This document shows, in pieces, positions 22,499 through 32,317 of a stretch of DNA of 38,821 bases; the first letter of the stretch is position 1, and each line of letters starts with the position of its first letter. This stretch comes from Chara braunii (taxonomy: Eukaryota > Streptophyta > Charophyceae > Charales > Characeae), in assembly GCA_003427395.1 (NCBI GenBank), contig BFEA01000487.1:309294-348114 (forward strand), read 5' to 3'. The translations under genes and the position numbers were made by a program. The notes below the pieces were generated by a model. The model was given only the letters and a program-made list of their open reading frames with translations. It made no database searches and was not told the DNA's origin.

Positions 22499-24358
22499 CA
22501 AGGAGAACGGGTGTCCCACTGGTTAGAGTTACTGGAACAAGTCTTCAATCGGCTGACGTTAGCTGAGAAATTTGCTCAACTATTTGAGTACGTATGGTGG
22601 GAGTGCCGCTCGAAAGTCGAAAAGATTGTCACAGATGCCTAAGGGAGTTGGACCGAATTCAAGAAGGGAATGCAGCGGAAGTACAAGTTGGGAGATGGGT
22701 TGCTAACAGTCGACCACCTCCATAACTTGGATAGAAATGATTTTATTACGATAAGAGCATTTGCAACGGCCTTTGAAAAGATGGCGGAGAGAGTCCCGAG
22801 ACTTTCTGAGGAAATGCAGTGTATCATTTTCTCGGGGAAGTTCTTAGGGTATGAGGCGATGGTACTGACTCGAGGAGGCGCGCCAGGAAGAAAGACGTCA
22901 TGGGAGATGATAAAAAGAAATTTAGCATCCGGAGACTTGGATGAAGTGTTCCACCATCAGGTAAAAATGGACAGGAAGAAAAGGAAGGAGGTGAGTGCGA
23001 TTCAGGGAGCGGACTTAGCTTTAGGAGGGGTTTTGAGCAGTGTAGTGTTTCAACTCAAGGAGATGAAGGAACAAATGGCGCCAGGGAAAGTGATGGCAGT
23101 TGGTCAAGTAACAAACAAAAGAAGGTATGGGGAAGAAAATGAAGAGGACAAGGAAGAAGAAGGGGAGGAGCCTAAGCAGGTAGTCAAGACAAAAGTTACC
23201 CAGAAGAAAACCAAGAATCAAACAACGGGGAAACAAGGTGCTGGAAAAGGACAGGGCTCTCAGCAAGTTGTGGTACCCTACGTTTCGAAAACATAAACTC
23301 TCACGACCCAACTCGCCCCGTGGCCGGTTGTGGCTCCTATGGGGGCATGACCCAGATTTTCCCTAGAAAATCAGTGGCCGGGGTTTGGTCAAATGGGCCT
23401 GTATCTAAATATGCCCCAAGTGCAAGGAGCAGGAGGAGGCTCAGGTCAAACACAAGGACGAGGAACGGGCGGAGTACTACCACAGCACGCTCAGCAAACG
23501 CACGGTAATCAAAACCAGAATCAGTTCCAGGGACAAGGACACGAACAAGGATAAGGTAAAGGTAGAAGCGGAGGAAGAGGAAATAGTCAAGGAGGAAGAG
23601 GGTTCGGAGGAAGAGGACACGGCGGACAAGGAGGGAACTGAGGCAGTCAAGAAGACCCTCAGTCAGGGAACTATAATCAGGTGAGCTTTAACCAAGTCGG
23701 CCGAGGGTATAACCAAGGGTACAACCAGGACTATGATTAAGACTATAACCAGAGCTATGGCCGACGGTTTGGTAGGAGTGATGGGCAATGGAATGGTCAG
23801 GGATACGGACGAGGTTGGATAGATTGTAGTGAATGCACATGTACCCACTGTCAAATCAAGGGGCATAACGTGAAGAGATGCCATGTTAGAAAAATGAATG
23901 AGCAGGATGGGTTAATTACGTCGAGCATAGATGGGGATGTATTCGATAAGCGGGGAACCCTTATAGACCCTAACATCCCCAGAGGCACAAAGAAGGAGGC
24001 GCTCAGGATTGCAGGGCTAGGTGCCAGCGCCCCCGCCATGTTCCGGATATGGCAAGAAAAGGAAGACCTAGTGGTCAAAATAGAAGATGTGACCGAGTTG
24101 GGGGAGCAACTGAGAAAATGACTAAGGATAGGCCTAGAGGAACAGAATGCTCCGTTGATCGAGCTTGAACCAGGAGAAGAAGAAGCAGGTAGAGAGTCGG
24201 CAAAGGACACCATCGAGAAAATGAAAAACCTAATAGATAAGATAGGAAGGTTGGACACCAGGATGATGGGTATATGCGAAGAAGTCAAGATTATGGGATT
24301 GAGAGTCCCGCACGTATTTATCATGAGTCAGGGAAGTGGGGAAGAAAAACCCCGATAA
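22499..24358 (+). pseudogene. Gypsy Gag: capsid region and zinc knuckle
   Basis: This is the structural Gag part of the polyprotein, which packages element RNA in virus-like particles. The capsid-like region (22499-23050) is helical with conserved-looking W positions (HWLELLEQVF, WTEFKKGMQRKY), as in the Retrotrans_gag family. A K/E-rich linker, then a Q/G/R-rich tail (23290-23810), precede a CCHC zinc knuckle, C-THC-QIKG-H-NVKR-C, at 23840-23881. The whole stretch is one frame with stops at 22640, 23294, 23348, 23552, 23639, 23738, 24119 and 24356, and continues in the same frame into the protease. No separate gag stop codon is needed. Inactive as it stands. Confidence 0.85.
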
Positions 24359-25738
24359 CCTAATCCGAGGACGCTAAGGGCAAGCTTGGCTGCAGGACTT
24401 GAGGCGGCCTACCAAGCCCTTAGGAATTTTGTGTCGTACACTGCTCGCCGAACTAAAGGAAGCAATGCACCTAAGGAACAGGAGCAGACTCCACCGCCGC
24501 CTCCTGGTGAACCCTCTATTGACATAAACGAAGAAGAGGAGGATCAGGATGAACAACCGAGAGAAGAGGAAGATAAGCGCGTTGAGCAGAGGGCCAGGAA
24601 ACGGAAGCAGGGGGTTAAGGAAGGAAAAAAGACGGTCGGGGAAAAGTCAAAAATGAAGTGGCAATATCAAATATCTATTGAAGAGGGGGTAGACCTAGAG
24701 AATTTGGTGAACAAGTTTTTCGACGGACATAATGAGTTGTTAAATCTTAAAGAAATTTTGGCAACGGCCCCGAAGCTCAGAGAGTTAGTTAAAGCGAAAC
24801 CGGCTCAAAAGAGAGTGGCGACAGTAAGGATGGGGGATTTGATTCCCAAAATGGCAAACTGGACTATCGCGGGAAGCAAGATGAATTGGAAATCCGTAGG
24901 GACTGGTTCCATCGAGGTTAATATTAGGGGAAGAGGATGCCCTGGAATGGTAGATACCGGGGCAGAAATGAATATTATGAATTCAGAGACAGCTGAGAGG
25001 CTGGGACTAAAGAGTGATAAGAGCGATTTTGGATACCTCAATGGAGCCAGTGGGAAGTCAGGTTATACAGGCGTTGCGTCAAATGTTATCGTAGAAGTGG
25101 GGCGGGTTAAGGTCTGTTTCTGTTTCTACATCATGCCAAGTTTGGGTCTTCACATATTGTTGGGGAGGTCCTTTTTGTCGCGATCAGAAGTCCTCATCAT
25201 GAATAAGCATGATGGGACTATGTTCGTAATATTGTGCGATCCGGCATGTGGGAATTTTGAAGTGCTCACGTGTAAAAATATGGGTCCCCACTGTTCAAAG
25301 AATCGTCTCAATGCGGGGTCATACACGTTTGAAGAGTCAGAGGACAAGAGAAGAGAGTTAGAATGGGGATCAGGTGAGGATGAAGAGGGTGAAGAGGATG
25401 AAGGACTGGTTCTGAGCTTGGCTAACATAGACCAAGCAATATGTATGGTCTCTGCCTATGAGATGGGAGACCAAAAAGCCATCCTGGCCTTGGCTGACAG
25501 ATTAAACGATTATCCCGAGAGTGGAATGATGAACTTAGTATATAGACTGCCCCCTCGAAATATAAGAATGCAGGGGTCGTATGCTCAATCAAGCGGCCAA
25601 CATTTTTTTAGAGGTGGGTTCAAGCAAGGACGAAAAAAGAGGTACAAGACAGTAGACAAAAAGAGTCGCCCAGTCCCGGTGCTAGTAACATACGAAGAGA
25701 GTGTGTACTATGAGCAAGAGAGAGAACTTATAAGATAA
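24359..25738 (+). CDS. Gypsy protease region (retropepsin-like)
   Basis: An open frame of about 450 codons continues the Gag frame. After a charged, E/K-rich spacer (24480-24650) comes a retropepsin-like domain: GMVDTGAEMNIM (about 24940-24980) holds the catalytic D-T-G-A site of the aspartic protease, and HILLGRSFLSR (about 25147-25180) is the matching hydrophobic-G-R block near its C-terminus. Such enzymes act as dimers and cut the polyprotein. The spacer to RT contains an acidic run and a Tyr/Arg-rich piece. The frame ends at a TAA (25736-25738) immediately followed in frame by the RT part. It is the longest intact frame in the window, but it is part of a dead element and has no obvious own start codon. 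Confidence 0.85.
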   Translation, partial: PNPRTLRASLAAGLEAAYQALRNFVSYTARRTKGSNAPKEQEQTPPPPPGEPSIDINEEEEDQDEQPREEEDKRVEQRARKRKQGVKEGKKTVGEKSKMKWQYQISIEEGVDLENLVNKFFDGHNELLNLKEILATAPKLRELVKAKPAQKRVATVRMGDLIPKMANWTIAGSKMNWKSVGTGSIEVNIRGRGCPGMVDTGAEMNIMNSETAERLGLKSDKSDFGYLNGASGKSGYTGVASNVIVEVGRVKVCFCFYIMPSLGLHILLGRSFLSRSEVLIMNKHDGTMFVILCDPACGNFEVLTCKNMGPHCSKNRLNAGSYTFEESEDKRRELEWGSGEDEEGEEDEGLVLSLANIDQAICMVSAYEMGDQKAILALADRLNDYPESGMMNLVYRLPPRNIRMQGSYAQSSGQHFFRGGFKQGRKKRYKTVDKKSRPVPVLVTYEESVYYEQERELIR

Positions 25739-26800
25739 ATGATAGAGAAGTGGGAGGAAGAAGTCTGCCGTATCAACGAAGGGACGGAAAAGGACTTGAT
25801 CATTGGGGAGCTCGGGTTTCTAACTAAGCAGGAAAGAGCGTTAGTGATAAGTTTAATGAAACAGAAACATTGCGCCTATGCTTTTAATGATGATCAGAGA
25901 GAGAGGCTAGATGTGGACAAGGTAGGAATGATCCGGATCCATACAGTCCCGCACCAGCCTTGGAATATCAAGGGGGCCAGATACCCAAATCCTGATGATC
26001 AGAGAAGGGTGGTAGAATACCTCGATGGAAAGATTGTCTCACATGTGGCATGTTTCTCTAGTGGACCATATGCTTCGCCGTGGTTTTGCTTCATCAAACT
26101 AAATGGGGTGCTCAGATGGGTGCAAGATTTGCAGAGATTGAATGTTGTGACAGTTAGGGACGCGAGAGGACTCCCTAACGCTGATCAGCTTTTTGAGGCA
26201 TGTGCAGGGAGGTCTATCATCTCACTCATAGATCTCTACTCCGGCTATGATCAGTTTCCAGCTTATCCGACCGATAGACCGATAACTGCAATGCATACTC
26301 CTAGGGGACTGATCCACATGAACGTGGCACCTCAAGGGTGGACAAATGCGGTGGCCATGGTTCAAAGGAGTATGGTCAGAGGAATGCAACCGATTAGTCA
26401 ACCGATCACCGAACCCTATATCGACGATCTTGCAGTGAAAGGACCGATGATGAAACATGAACAAGAAGTTGCACCCGACATTAGAAAGTTCGTCTGGGAT
26501 CATGTTAATGATTTCAGGAAGGTGCTTGATCTCGTACACGAACATAACCTCACGGCAAGTAGCGCGAAATCCAAGCATTGCATGAGAGAGACAACCATTC
26601 TAGGGTTTGCATATAATGAGCAGGGTCGTCGTCCAGACACCAAGAAAACGAATAAAAGTTTTGAGTGGCCGACACCATTCAAGAATATAGGTGAGGTGAG
26701 GTGTTTTCTTGGGACATGCGGATTGTGGAGGATATTCATCAAAAGGTTTGCTGCGAAAACTGAGCACGTGAGGAAATTGGTAAGGATGAATCAGGAGTGA
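25739..26800 (+). CDS. Gypsy reverse transcriptase
   Basis: This encodes the RT domain of Ty3/Gypsy Pol, which copies element RNA into DNA. Visible blocks are GPYASPWFCFIKLNGVLRWV (N-terminal palm), ISLIDLYSGYDQFP (first catalytic Asp), MNVAPQGWTNAVAMVQRSM, and TEPYIDDLAVKG (Y-x-D-D with the other two catalytic Asp). FAYNEQGRRPDTKKTN and VRCFLGTCGLWRIFIKRFA are the usual C-terminal thumb/connection motifs. It begins with ATG directly after the TAA of the protease frame and ends at TGA (26798-26800), after which the same frame continues to about 26904. The catalytic residues are all present, but the copy is cut off from its promoter-proximal frame by stops. Confidence 0.9.
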   Translation: MIEKWEEEVCRINEGTEKDLIIGELGFLTKQERALVISLMKQKHCAYAFNDDQRERLDVDKVGMIRIHTVPHQPWNIKGARYPNPDDQRRVVEYLDGKIVSHVACFSSGPYASPWFCFIKLNGVLRWVQDLQRLNVVTVRDARGLPNADQLFEACAGRSIISLIDLYSGYDQFPAYPTDRPITAMHTPRGLIHMNVAPQGWTNAVAMVQRSMVRGMQPISQPITEPYIDDLAVKGPMMKHEQEVAPDIRKFVWDHVNDFRKVLDLVHEHNLTASSAKSKHCMRETTILGFAYNEQGRRPDTKKTNKSFEWPTPFKNIGEVRCFLGTCGLWRIFIKRFAAKTEHVRKLVRMNQE

Positions 26801-27253
26801 GAATGGGGAGAGAAGCAGAAACAGGTGGTAAGAGACTTGAAGAAGGAATTTGAGGAAGGAGGTCTGGTACTGGGAGTTACAGACTACGAAGCGATCATAG
26901 AGCGTCCCTCATAATAAAAACTGATGTCGGACTCACTGCCTTGGGAGGAGTATTGATACCGGCTGATCATGAAGGGAAGGAAATATCGTTAGGCTTTGAG
27001 AGTCAGACCCTCAATTCAACGGAAAGAAATTACTCTCAGTTCAAGAAGGAGGCCTTGGCAGTATTACACTGCCTACGGATCTTTAGGCATTATCTCTTTG
27101 GGAGGAGATTCATTGTAAGGATAGATCCGACCGCCCTCATGTATTCCCTTAGGAACTTCTCTCCAGCTGATCCTACCGTTGCCAGATGGCTCACCTACAT
27201 CTGGATGTTCGATTTTCAGTTGGAGCATATTCAAGGGAATAAGAAAAGGGCAG
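26801..27253 (+). pseudogene. Gypsy RNase H domain, truncated
   Basis: This domain degrades RNA in RNA-DNA hybrids during reverse transcription. After a frameshift near 26905 the frame reads LIIKTDVGLTALGGVLIP (first catalytic Asp), then ERNYSQFKKEALAVL (catalytic Glu), FGRRFIVRIDPTAL (Asp) and ARWLTYIWMFDFQLEHIQGN, ending at KKRADG. These are the normal Ty3 RNase H blocks. The expected continuation into a linker and integrase is absent: from about 27254 the sequence belongs to a Harbinger transposase in another frame. The truncation point lies close to the natural end of the domain. Confidence 0.9.
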
Positions 27254-28021
27254 ATGGTGCGCAATGTGACAACCGCTATGCTGAGGGTGTACGGGGACAA
27301 GAGATTGTGGCCGACACGGGTGTGGAAACACGTCGTGCTACGGGTGTTTCTGGACAAGGGTTTTCCCAACTGCCATGGCACAGTTGACTGCACACACATC
27401 TACGTGGACAAACCGGCGAACGAGCGAAGCGAGAACTTCTTCGACCGCAAGCATCGTTTCTCCACCATTGCGCAGGAGGTGGTGGACCTGGATCTAAGCG
27501 TGCTTAACGTGTTCGTTGGATATCCGGAGAACTGCCACGACATTAGGGTGATCCAACTGTCACGTCTGTCCAGGCGTGCGGAAGAGGGAATGTTGTTTCA
27601 TGGGCCGCCTGTCACGCTGCCGGGAGGGGTGAGGACGAACGGATACTTCTTGGGCGACAACGGGTATCCTCCTTCTGAATGGGTGGTGGTTCCATATGGA
27701 GGAATCAATAAGCACATAGACGAGGAAAGCTTTGACAGGAAGCAGAAGGTCGCAAGAGGGGCTGTGGAGAGGGCGTTCAGGAGGTTGAAGGGGATGTGGA
27801 GGCTCTTCCTGCGGACGCACAAGATGATCCTCGACACTCTACCGCAACAGTTCACGGTCGTCTGCATTCTCCACAACATCCTGCTCGACACTGGTATCGA
27901 GTTCGACGAGAATCTGTTGTGGGAGGTCGAAGAGAACGGGGTGAGGCGCCGACTGGACCTGGGGATTCATCATCCCCCGCCTGTGTGTCCGAAATTGGAT
28001 TTAACGCGGGTTTCGCGTTGA
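27254..28021 (+). CDS. PIF/Harbinger transposase (DDE), 5' and 3' truncated
   Basis: This is the catalytic domain of a Harbinger-type transposase (DDE_Tnp_4 family), which cuts and pastes its own DNA element. The catalytic triad is visible: D in GTVDCTHIYVDKP (about 27377-27415), D in YFLGDNGYPPSEW (about 27642-27680), E in AVERAFRRLKGMWRLF (about 27757-27810). NVFVGYPENCHDIRV and FTVVCILHNILLD are further family blocks. The frame is open for over 250 codons and free of stops, but the usual N-terminal region is missing, replaced by Gypsy sequence read out of its frame. The extreme C-terminus runs into inverted-repeat sequence. Its Myb-like partner gene, usual for the family, is not in the window. 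Not expected to be functional. Confidence 0.9.
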   Translation: MVRNVTTAMLRVYGDKRLWPTRVWKHVVLRVFLDKGFPNCHGTVDCTHIYVDKPANERSENFFDRKHRFSTIAQEVVDLDLSVLNVFVGYPENCHDIRVIQLSRLSRRAEEGMLFHGPPVTLPGGVRTNGYFLGDNGYPPSEWVVVPYGGINKHIDEESFDRKQKVARGAVERAFRRLKGMWRLFLRTHKMILDTLPQQFTVVCILHNILLDTGIEFDENLLWEVEENGVRRRLDLGIHHPPPVCPKLDLTRVSR

Positions 28022-28145
28022 AAAATTCAACGTGCGTTGAATTCACGTTAAACTCCCGTTCAAACGCGAGTTGGACGGGAATTAACGGTGTCCGAGATGA
28101 TTTGTTTCCGGGGCGAAAAATTACCCAAAAAAAAAAAAAAAAACA

Positions 28146-28382
28146 ATGGGGTTGTAGGTTTTGTTGAGAACTACAACCTTGTATTTTTATTTTTATTTTT
28201 TTATGCTTAAATCTGTTTTTAAAAAATCAAAAACATAAACACACAATGAAAAACAAAAACTAAAATGAAATGAGTGTTTTTGTTTTGGGTTTCACACAGA
28301 TTTTTTAAGGGCTAAAACGGAAAAAAAAAAAATATATATATATATATATATAGGGTTGTAGATCTTTCAAAGATGTACAACC
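28146..28382. repeat. Two related small hairpins with AT repeat
   Basis: ggttgtag...ctacaacc at 28149-28178 and ggttgta...tacaacc at 28354-28382 are similar stem-loops about 205 bp apart. (TA)n lies at 28332-28351, directly before the second. Confidence 0.6.
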
Positions 28383-28975
28383 ATTTAATTTTTATTTTAT
28401 TTGTTTGGAATTTTGTGTATTTAAAAAAAAAATCAAAACCATAAAAAGCAAATTAAAAAGAGGAAAAAAAGACACACACACACACAAAATTGGGCCTGTA
28501 GCAGGTTGCATGAGTCTGGCGTCAGTTGGTTGAGGGAACCCAGGTCTTGGGCCGCCTGTGTGAATGTACGGAAAGCAGGCCCTGGGCTGGATACGGGTAG
28601 TGGGCCAAACACAGGCCAAAGGCAGTTGGGGGCATGCAACCACCTCAGGCCCAAGGCTTGTTCTCGTTCGTGCTGTGCCTCAGGCTACCGGGGCCTACTG
28701 GAAGCTTCCTGGGACTGAACACAGGCAGGCCACTTCGATATAGCAAAGGGCCTGCCTCCACATTGGGCATTCGGGTGCTAGCTGCATGCTGCGTAAGCGC
28801 TGCCATGCTGTAGCTCGGGCCACTCACTCACTCACGGGCGAGCAGGAAGGAGCAGGCAGCCATAGCCGAGTTGCGCTGCTGTAAGCTGGGAGTGGCGCAG
28901 GGTGGTCCTTGGGTGCAAGTGGAATCTATGTGTTGGGGTACGAGGTTGCGAGTAAGGCGAGACACCCTCTCACGC
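28383..28975. other. Interior of the inverted-repeat element
   Basis: No gene. An ACACAC patch lies at 28471-28487, then sequence with repeated ggcct/gggcc words at about 28490-28800. Confidence 0.4.
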
Positions 28976-28976
28976 G

Positions 28977-29324
28977 CAGGCACAGACACACTTACACTTA
29001 CACACACACACACACTTACAAACACACACATACACACACACACACTTACAAACCCACACATACATACACACACTTACAAACATACACTTACAAACACACA
29101 CTTACAAACACACACACACACAAACACACACATATACATACACACACACACTTACAAACACACACATACACTTACAAGCACAGACACACACACACACACA
29201 CTTACAAACACACACATACACAAACACACGCGCATACATTCATATTCATGCACAGACACACTCTCACGGCAGACACACACATATACAGATACGCGCACAC
29301 AAAGCACACCTACACACACATAAC
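28977..29324. repeat. Compound CA microsatellite
   Basis: Roughly 350 bp of ACAC with interspersed ttacaaacacac and atacac units. Predicted peptides of H and T are by-products. Confidence 0.95.
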
Positions 29325-29560
29325 TGGGGCGTTGGGGGTTGGGGGATGTGGGGCCGGATGGGAGGTGCTTCAAGGGTTAGGGGGATTTTTTTTTATTTTT
29401 TTTTTTTTGCCTAGGGCCACTTGTTCCGGACCCCTCGCATCAATTCCGTTTTTCCGCGGGAGCGGCCCAATTTCGCGTTTACCGTGAATTCAACGGGATT
29501 TTTTGGAGTTTAACGGGATTCAACGGGAATTTTATTCCCCCGTTCTGCGTTAAAAAGATA

Positions 29561-30702
29561 CACAGTCCCCCGCAGCCAGTGACGATGTTGACTTTGACGC
29601 ACGCGGCACACGCGCTCCGCAATGCGTTGGCGGAGCGAATGAAACACATGTGATCCTGCCTACCGCCTGCCTATTTCTCTCGTAGAAGACTTCTTCGTTG
29701 AGGCCGTGTTCCGCCGTGGTCGATTCACAACGCTTGCATCTTTCGCTTACGAGCGCAATTGCTTCGGACGGTTTGCGGTCGCGGACGGGTTGTTTTTAGG
29801 TGTTTGTTGTTGTAGTCGACAGTAGACTGCTTGTCCAGTTCGTCGATCATTGGCAGTGATGTGGCTTCATTGTTGTCGTAGTCGCCGCAACAGTAGTGTG
29901 GTTGTTGTTTCGGTCTTCCTTGTTGCTGTAGTGGGGGGGGGGAGAAGGCGGGAGGTGAGGGGCGGCATGAAGCACATCGTCAGCCCACTGTTTCGCATGC
30001 GCTTTACAGCGCTGTTTCTATCGAGTACATGAAACGTCTGTCATGCATGTCATCTGCACTTCTCTGCGTTTGCTAAAGTCAGTCGGTGAAGCTTCGTTGT
30101 CCACTAACGACTTACATACAGTAAAAAAAAAAATGAAAGAGAAACTCACGACAGATTGGTTATTTCGGCAACTGCACGGTGACCTTCCTTTGATTTTTTT
30201 TTATTTTTTTTTTTGGCTTCCGTCCGGTGCCGACGATCATCACGATTTAGCGATGTCATTATGAATGGAAAGATGGCCAGCAAACATAAAAAAAATGACA
30301 ATGAAAGTGCGTGGATAGGTTCCTTCCTGTTTTCATTGTTTTCTTTTATTTTCTCAGGTGCTGGCGATGATAACGATGGCGCGATTCCTAAGATCGAATG
30401 AAGGGCCGCATACACAAGAAGACGTGGACGAGAATACGATGGTCATTAACGCATGCGTCATATGATAAACCCACATAGAGGGAGAAAAAAATAGTATTGA
30501 GTGAGCAATCGTAAGCATTCAAACACACGTCGTCGACACATAAACATAAATATGAGGAAATCCATTCAATAACACAACAATGTTCAGGCGGCGATCCACT
30601 TTTTTCCTAACTATCCACCCTCCAAACGACCCACACAAAAGATGGAGGTGTCGTCCACTCTCCTAAGATACCCTTTTGTGGAGCACAACTGTAAAGTGTA
30701 CT
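29561..30702. other. Non-coding sequence, no gene recognised
   Basis: No domain on either strand. Small items are an 8-bp perfect stem, cgctccgc (29613-29620) with gcggagcg (29630-29637), a G-run at about 29932-29941, and several A and T tracts at 30122-30210. Confidence 0.5.
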
Positions 30703-30703
30703 C

Positions 30704-30753
<50 letters not shown>
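30703..30753 (+). repeat. Poly(A) tract of about 50
   Basis: Uninterrupted A run after gtgtactcc. It could be the tail of an unrecognised retroposon on the plus strand. Confidence 0.8.
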
Positions 30754-30754
<1 letters not shown>

Positions 30755-30759
30755 GTTCA

Positions 30760-31851
30760 CTACACATCTACTTCGACGCCATCTGCTGACGTCGCCACGC
30801 CGTTGGACCGCGCACCTTCCCCCCGCTCAACCACCAACACCCATCCCGCCCGTGCACTAACGTCTGCAGTTGAATGCGCACAGTTCATCATTTTCTGATC
30901 CCACGCGCCAATCCGTCGACGATCCACACCCCACCGCTGCCTTACGGACGAACCCATGTGTCAATTGCCCTCATCTCCATCATCGTCCATCGCGGGCCCG
31001 CTGCCGATCCAGCCGTGTTTTGCGGCTTCCGCTGCATTCTTCAGGGCCACGTTGTGCCCGAACACCAACCCGCAATCAGACCATTCCAGAATGCAATGCG
31101 GTTAATCTCCCAGCGTCAGGTGGGCCTTCCCTAGATGATCCAAGACGAGGTTGGCGGTGTCCACGATGTGTTGCCACCAGCTGAAGATGTAGGACCCCGC
31201 CGCTATCATTGTGGGTTTGGCGACCATGGACGCGTAGAACCACACCTCGTAGTGCGAACGGTCATCGTCACCACGCATGCGCATGATCCACATGCACTCG
31301 TTCAACAACGCTCAAAGACAATCCGCAAGTCGCGACAACCTCTCATGTTTCACGCGTCCGCCATCCGCCCATTGTCTTCACCATACTGCATCTGTCCAGC
31401 AGTCCGCCAGGCGAAGTGTCGCCTCCTGCTGCGCCACCATGTCGCCGTCTTCTGACCGGTCCACAATCTTCACCCCCGTGAACCACAGAGGCACGTCCAT
31501 CTTCATCGCCAACGTGTAGTAGACGAGGGCAGGGGAAGCCACTTTGGACCATCCCTGCCAAACTGCTCGTGCGACGTATGTAGCGAAGTCGGCGGTGATA
31601 TACGACTCTACGCGAGCGAAGCCAGTCGACCTAGACGACGATTTGAAGATTCAGCCGTAAATGGTGCTACGCACCAGTTTCTCCACTCTGCGCACTCTGC
31701 GCAGAGCTGCTTCATGCTGCGCAGGGTCCTCAATCTTGAAGCGCGGCACATTATTCAGCAACATTATGAGCATCGAAGGCGGTTCAGCTCCTGCGTCTTC
31801 GTTGGCGATGGCGACGAAGTAGTCCACGCAGTCGCCTACCGCCTCCCTCAA
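30760..31851 (-). pseudogene. Unrecognised protein gene, broken
   Basis: Read on the minus strand, successive blocks look like one diverged protein. The first is EAVGDCVDYFVAIANEDAGA ... VEKLVRSTIYG (31851-31651, then a stop). The second, in another frame, reads VESYITADFATYVARAVWQG, VYYTLAMKMDVPLWFTGVK and LRLADCWTDAVW (about 31625-31400). A third is MRGCRDLRIVFERC, a one-base shift, then MWIMRMRGDDDRSHYEVWFY and YIFSWWQHIVDTANLVLDH (31308-31102). The last is VALKNAAEAAKHGWIGSG with one stop, continuing to 30760. Aromatic-rich, regular sequence and amphipathic stretches argue for genuine past coding, but I recognise no family. Breaks could be introns in part; at least two stops and a shift suggest a pseudogene. 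Confidence 0.5.
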
Positions 31852-31871
31852 GGGTTTCCCTGAGCCTTGAA

Positions 31872-32081
31872 TGTAGCGGTACCCCTACGGCCCGGCAGTG
31901 AGGCCGGACCAGTTTCAGGCCGTCGGCCTAACCCTGGTCCGGTACCAGGTTGCTCCGTACCTGGACCTAGGCCGGTATATCACTTCGGCCTAGGCCCAGG
32001 GCGGGAGGTTGGTTCATTCAGTTGTTCGTTCTTTCGTTGAGCCGGACTGGACCTTCACTCAGCTGCTGCTTCTTGTGTGTG

Positions 32082-32141
<60 letters not shown>

Positions 32142-32180
32142 CACGTGCTGCCAGCACGTGCGTCGCATTGGTATCGGAGC
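31872..32180 (+). other. Palindrome-rich, possibly LTR-like block
   Basis: Perfect inverted pairs are ccggaccag (31904-31912) with ctggtccgg (31934-31942), cctaggcc (31966-31973) with ggcctagg (31987-31994), and gcacgtgctg-c-cagcacgtgc (32141-32161). tggtatcggagc at 32169-32180 differs by one base from the plant initiator-tRNA-Met primer site TGGTATCAGAGC. An LTR from about 31872 (TGTAGCGG) to 32167 (...TCGCA) is conceivable, with the CT repeat inside. No retrotransposon protein follows, so this is tentative. Confidence 0.3.
32086..32139. repeat. CT microsatellite
   Basis: Uninterrupted (TC)27. Confidence 0.95.
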
Positions 32181-32247
32181 GGGTTTCGAACCTTTGCTCC
32201 CTCCCCCCCTCCCCTCTCTGCCTATCCCCCTCCCGCCCCGACGGTCA

Positions 32248-32317
32248 GGTTCACTATTGCGTGCCATATCAGTGTGCACCGGTGCTGTTTGTTGTCGTTC
32301 TGGCCCGCACTAGTGAA

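Larger units (their letters stand above)
17451..27253 (+). mobile_element. Ty3/Gypsy LTR retrotransposon, 3' truncated
   Basis: The order is candidate 5' LTR, tRNA-Asp primer site, leader ORFs, gag with zinc knuckle, protease, reverse transcriptase, RNase H. That order, with RT before any integrase, defines Ty3/Gypsy. Integrase and 3' LTR are absent: the RNase H frame ends at about 27253, where a Harbinger transposase begins. The body before RT is unusually long (about 7 kb) because of a duplicated leader module. Gag-Pro-Pol is in one frame but carries ten stops. The right boundary is a breakpoint, not a natural end, so no target-site duplication can be checked. Confidence 0.9.
27985..29560. 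mobile_element. Inverted-repeat (foldback-like) element
   Basis: The left arm (about 27985-28125) and right arm (about 29409-29560) are inverted copies. The core gttgaattcacgttaaac (28036-28053) matches the complement of 29477-29494 at 17 of 18 positions. Further out both arms share a gtccgg/gtccga word and end inward in an A-tract (28126-28143; T-tract 29390-29408). The arms consist of short words such as aacggga and ttaacg. The interior is non-coding: AT repeat, two hairpins and a CA repeat. It interrupts the end of the Harbinger transposase. Confidence 0.55.

Noticed and set aside
22499-26904. Alternative genetic code with TAA/TAG as Gln
   Set aside because: TGA stops also occur in the same frame, TAG does not, and other elements carry all three stops at Trp or other codons; mutational decay explains this better.
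27179-27253. N-terminal 25 codons of the Harbinger frame
   Set aside because: These codons are Gypsy RNase H DNA read in the wrong frame, so the transposase part is called only from 27254.
28871-29487. His/Thr-repeat proteins of 150-192 codons
   Set aside because: By-product of the CA microsatellite.
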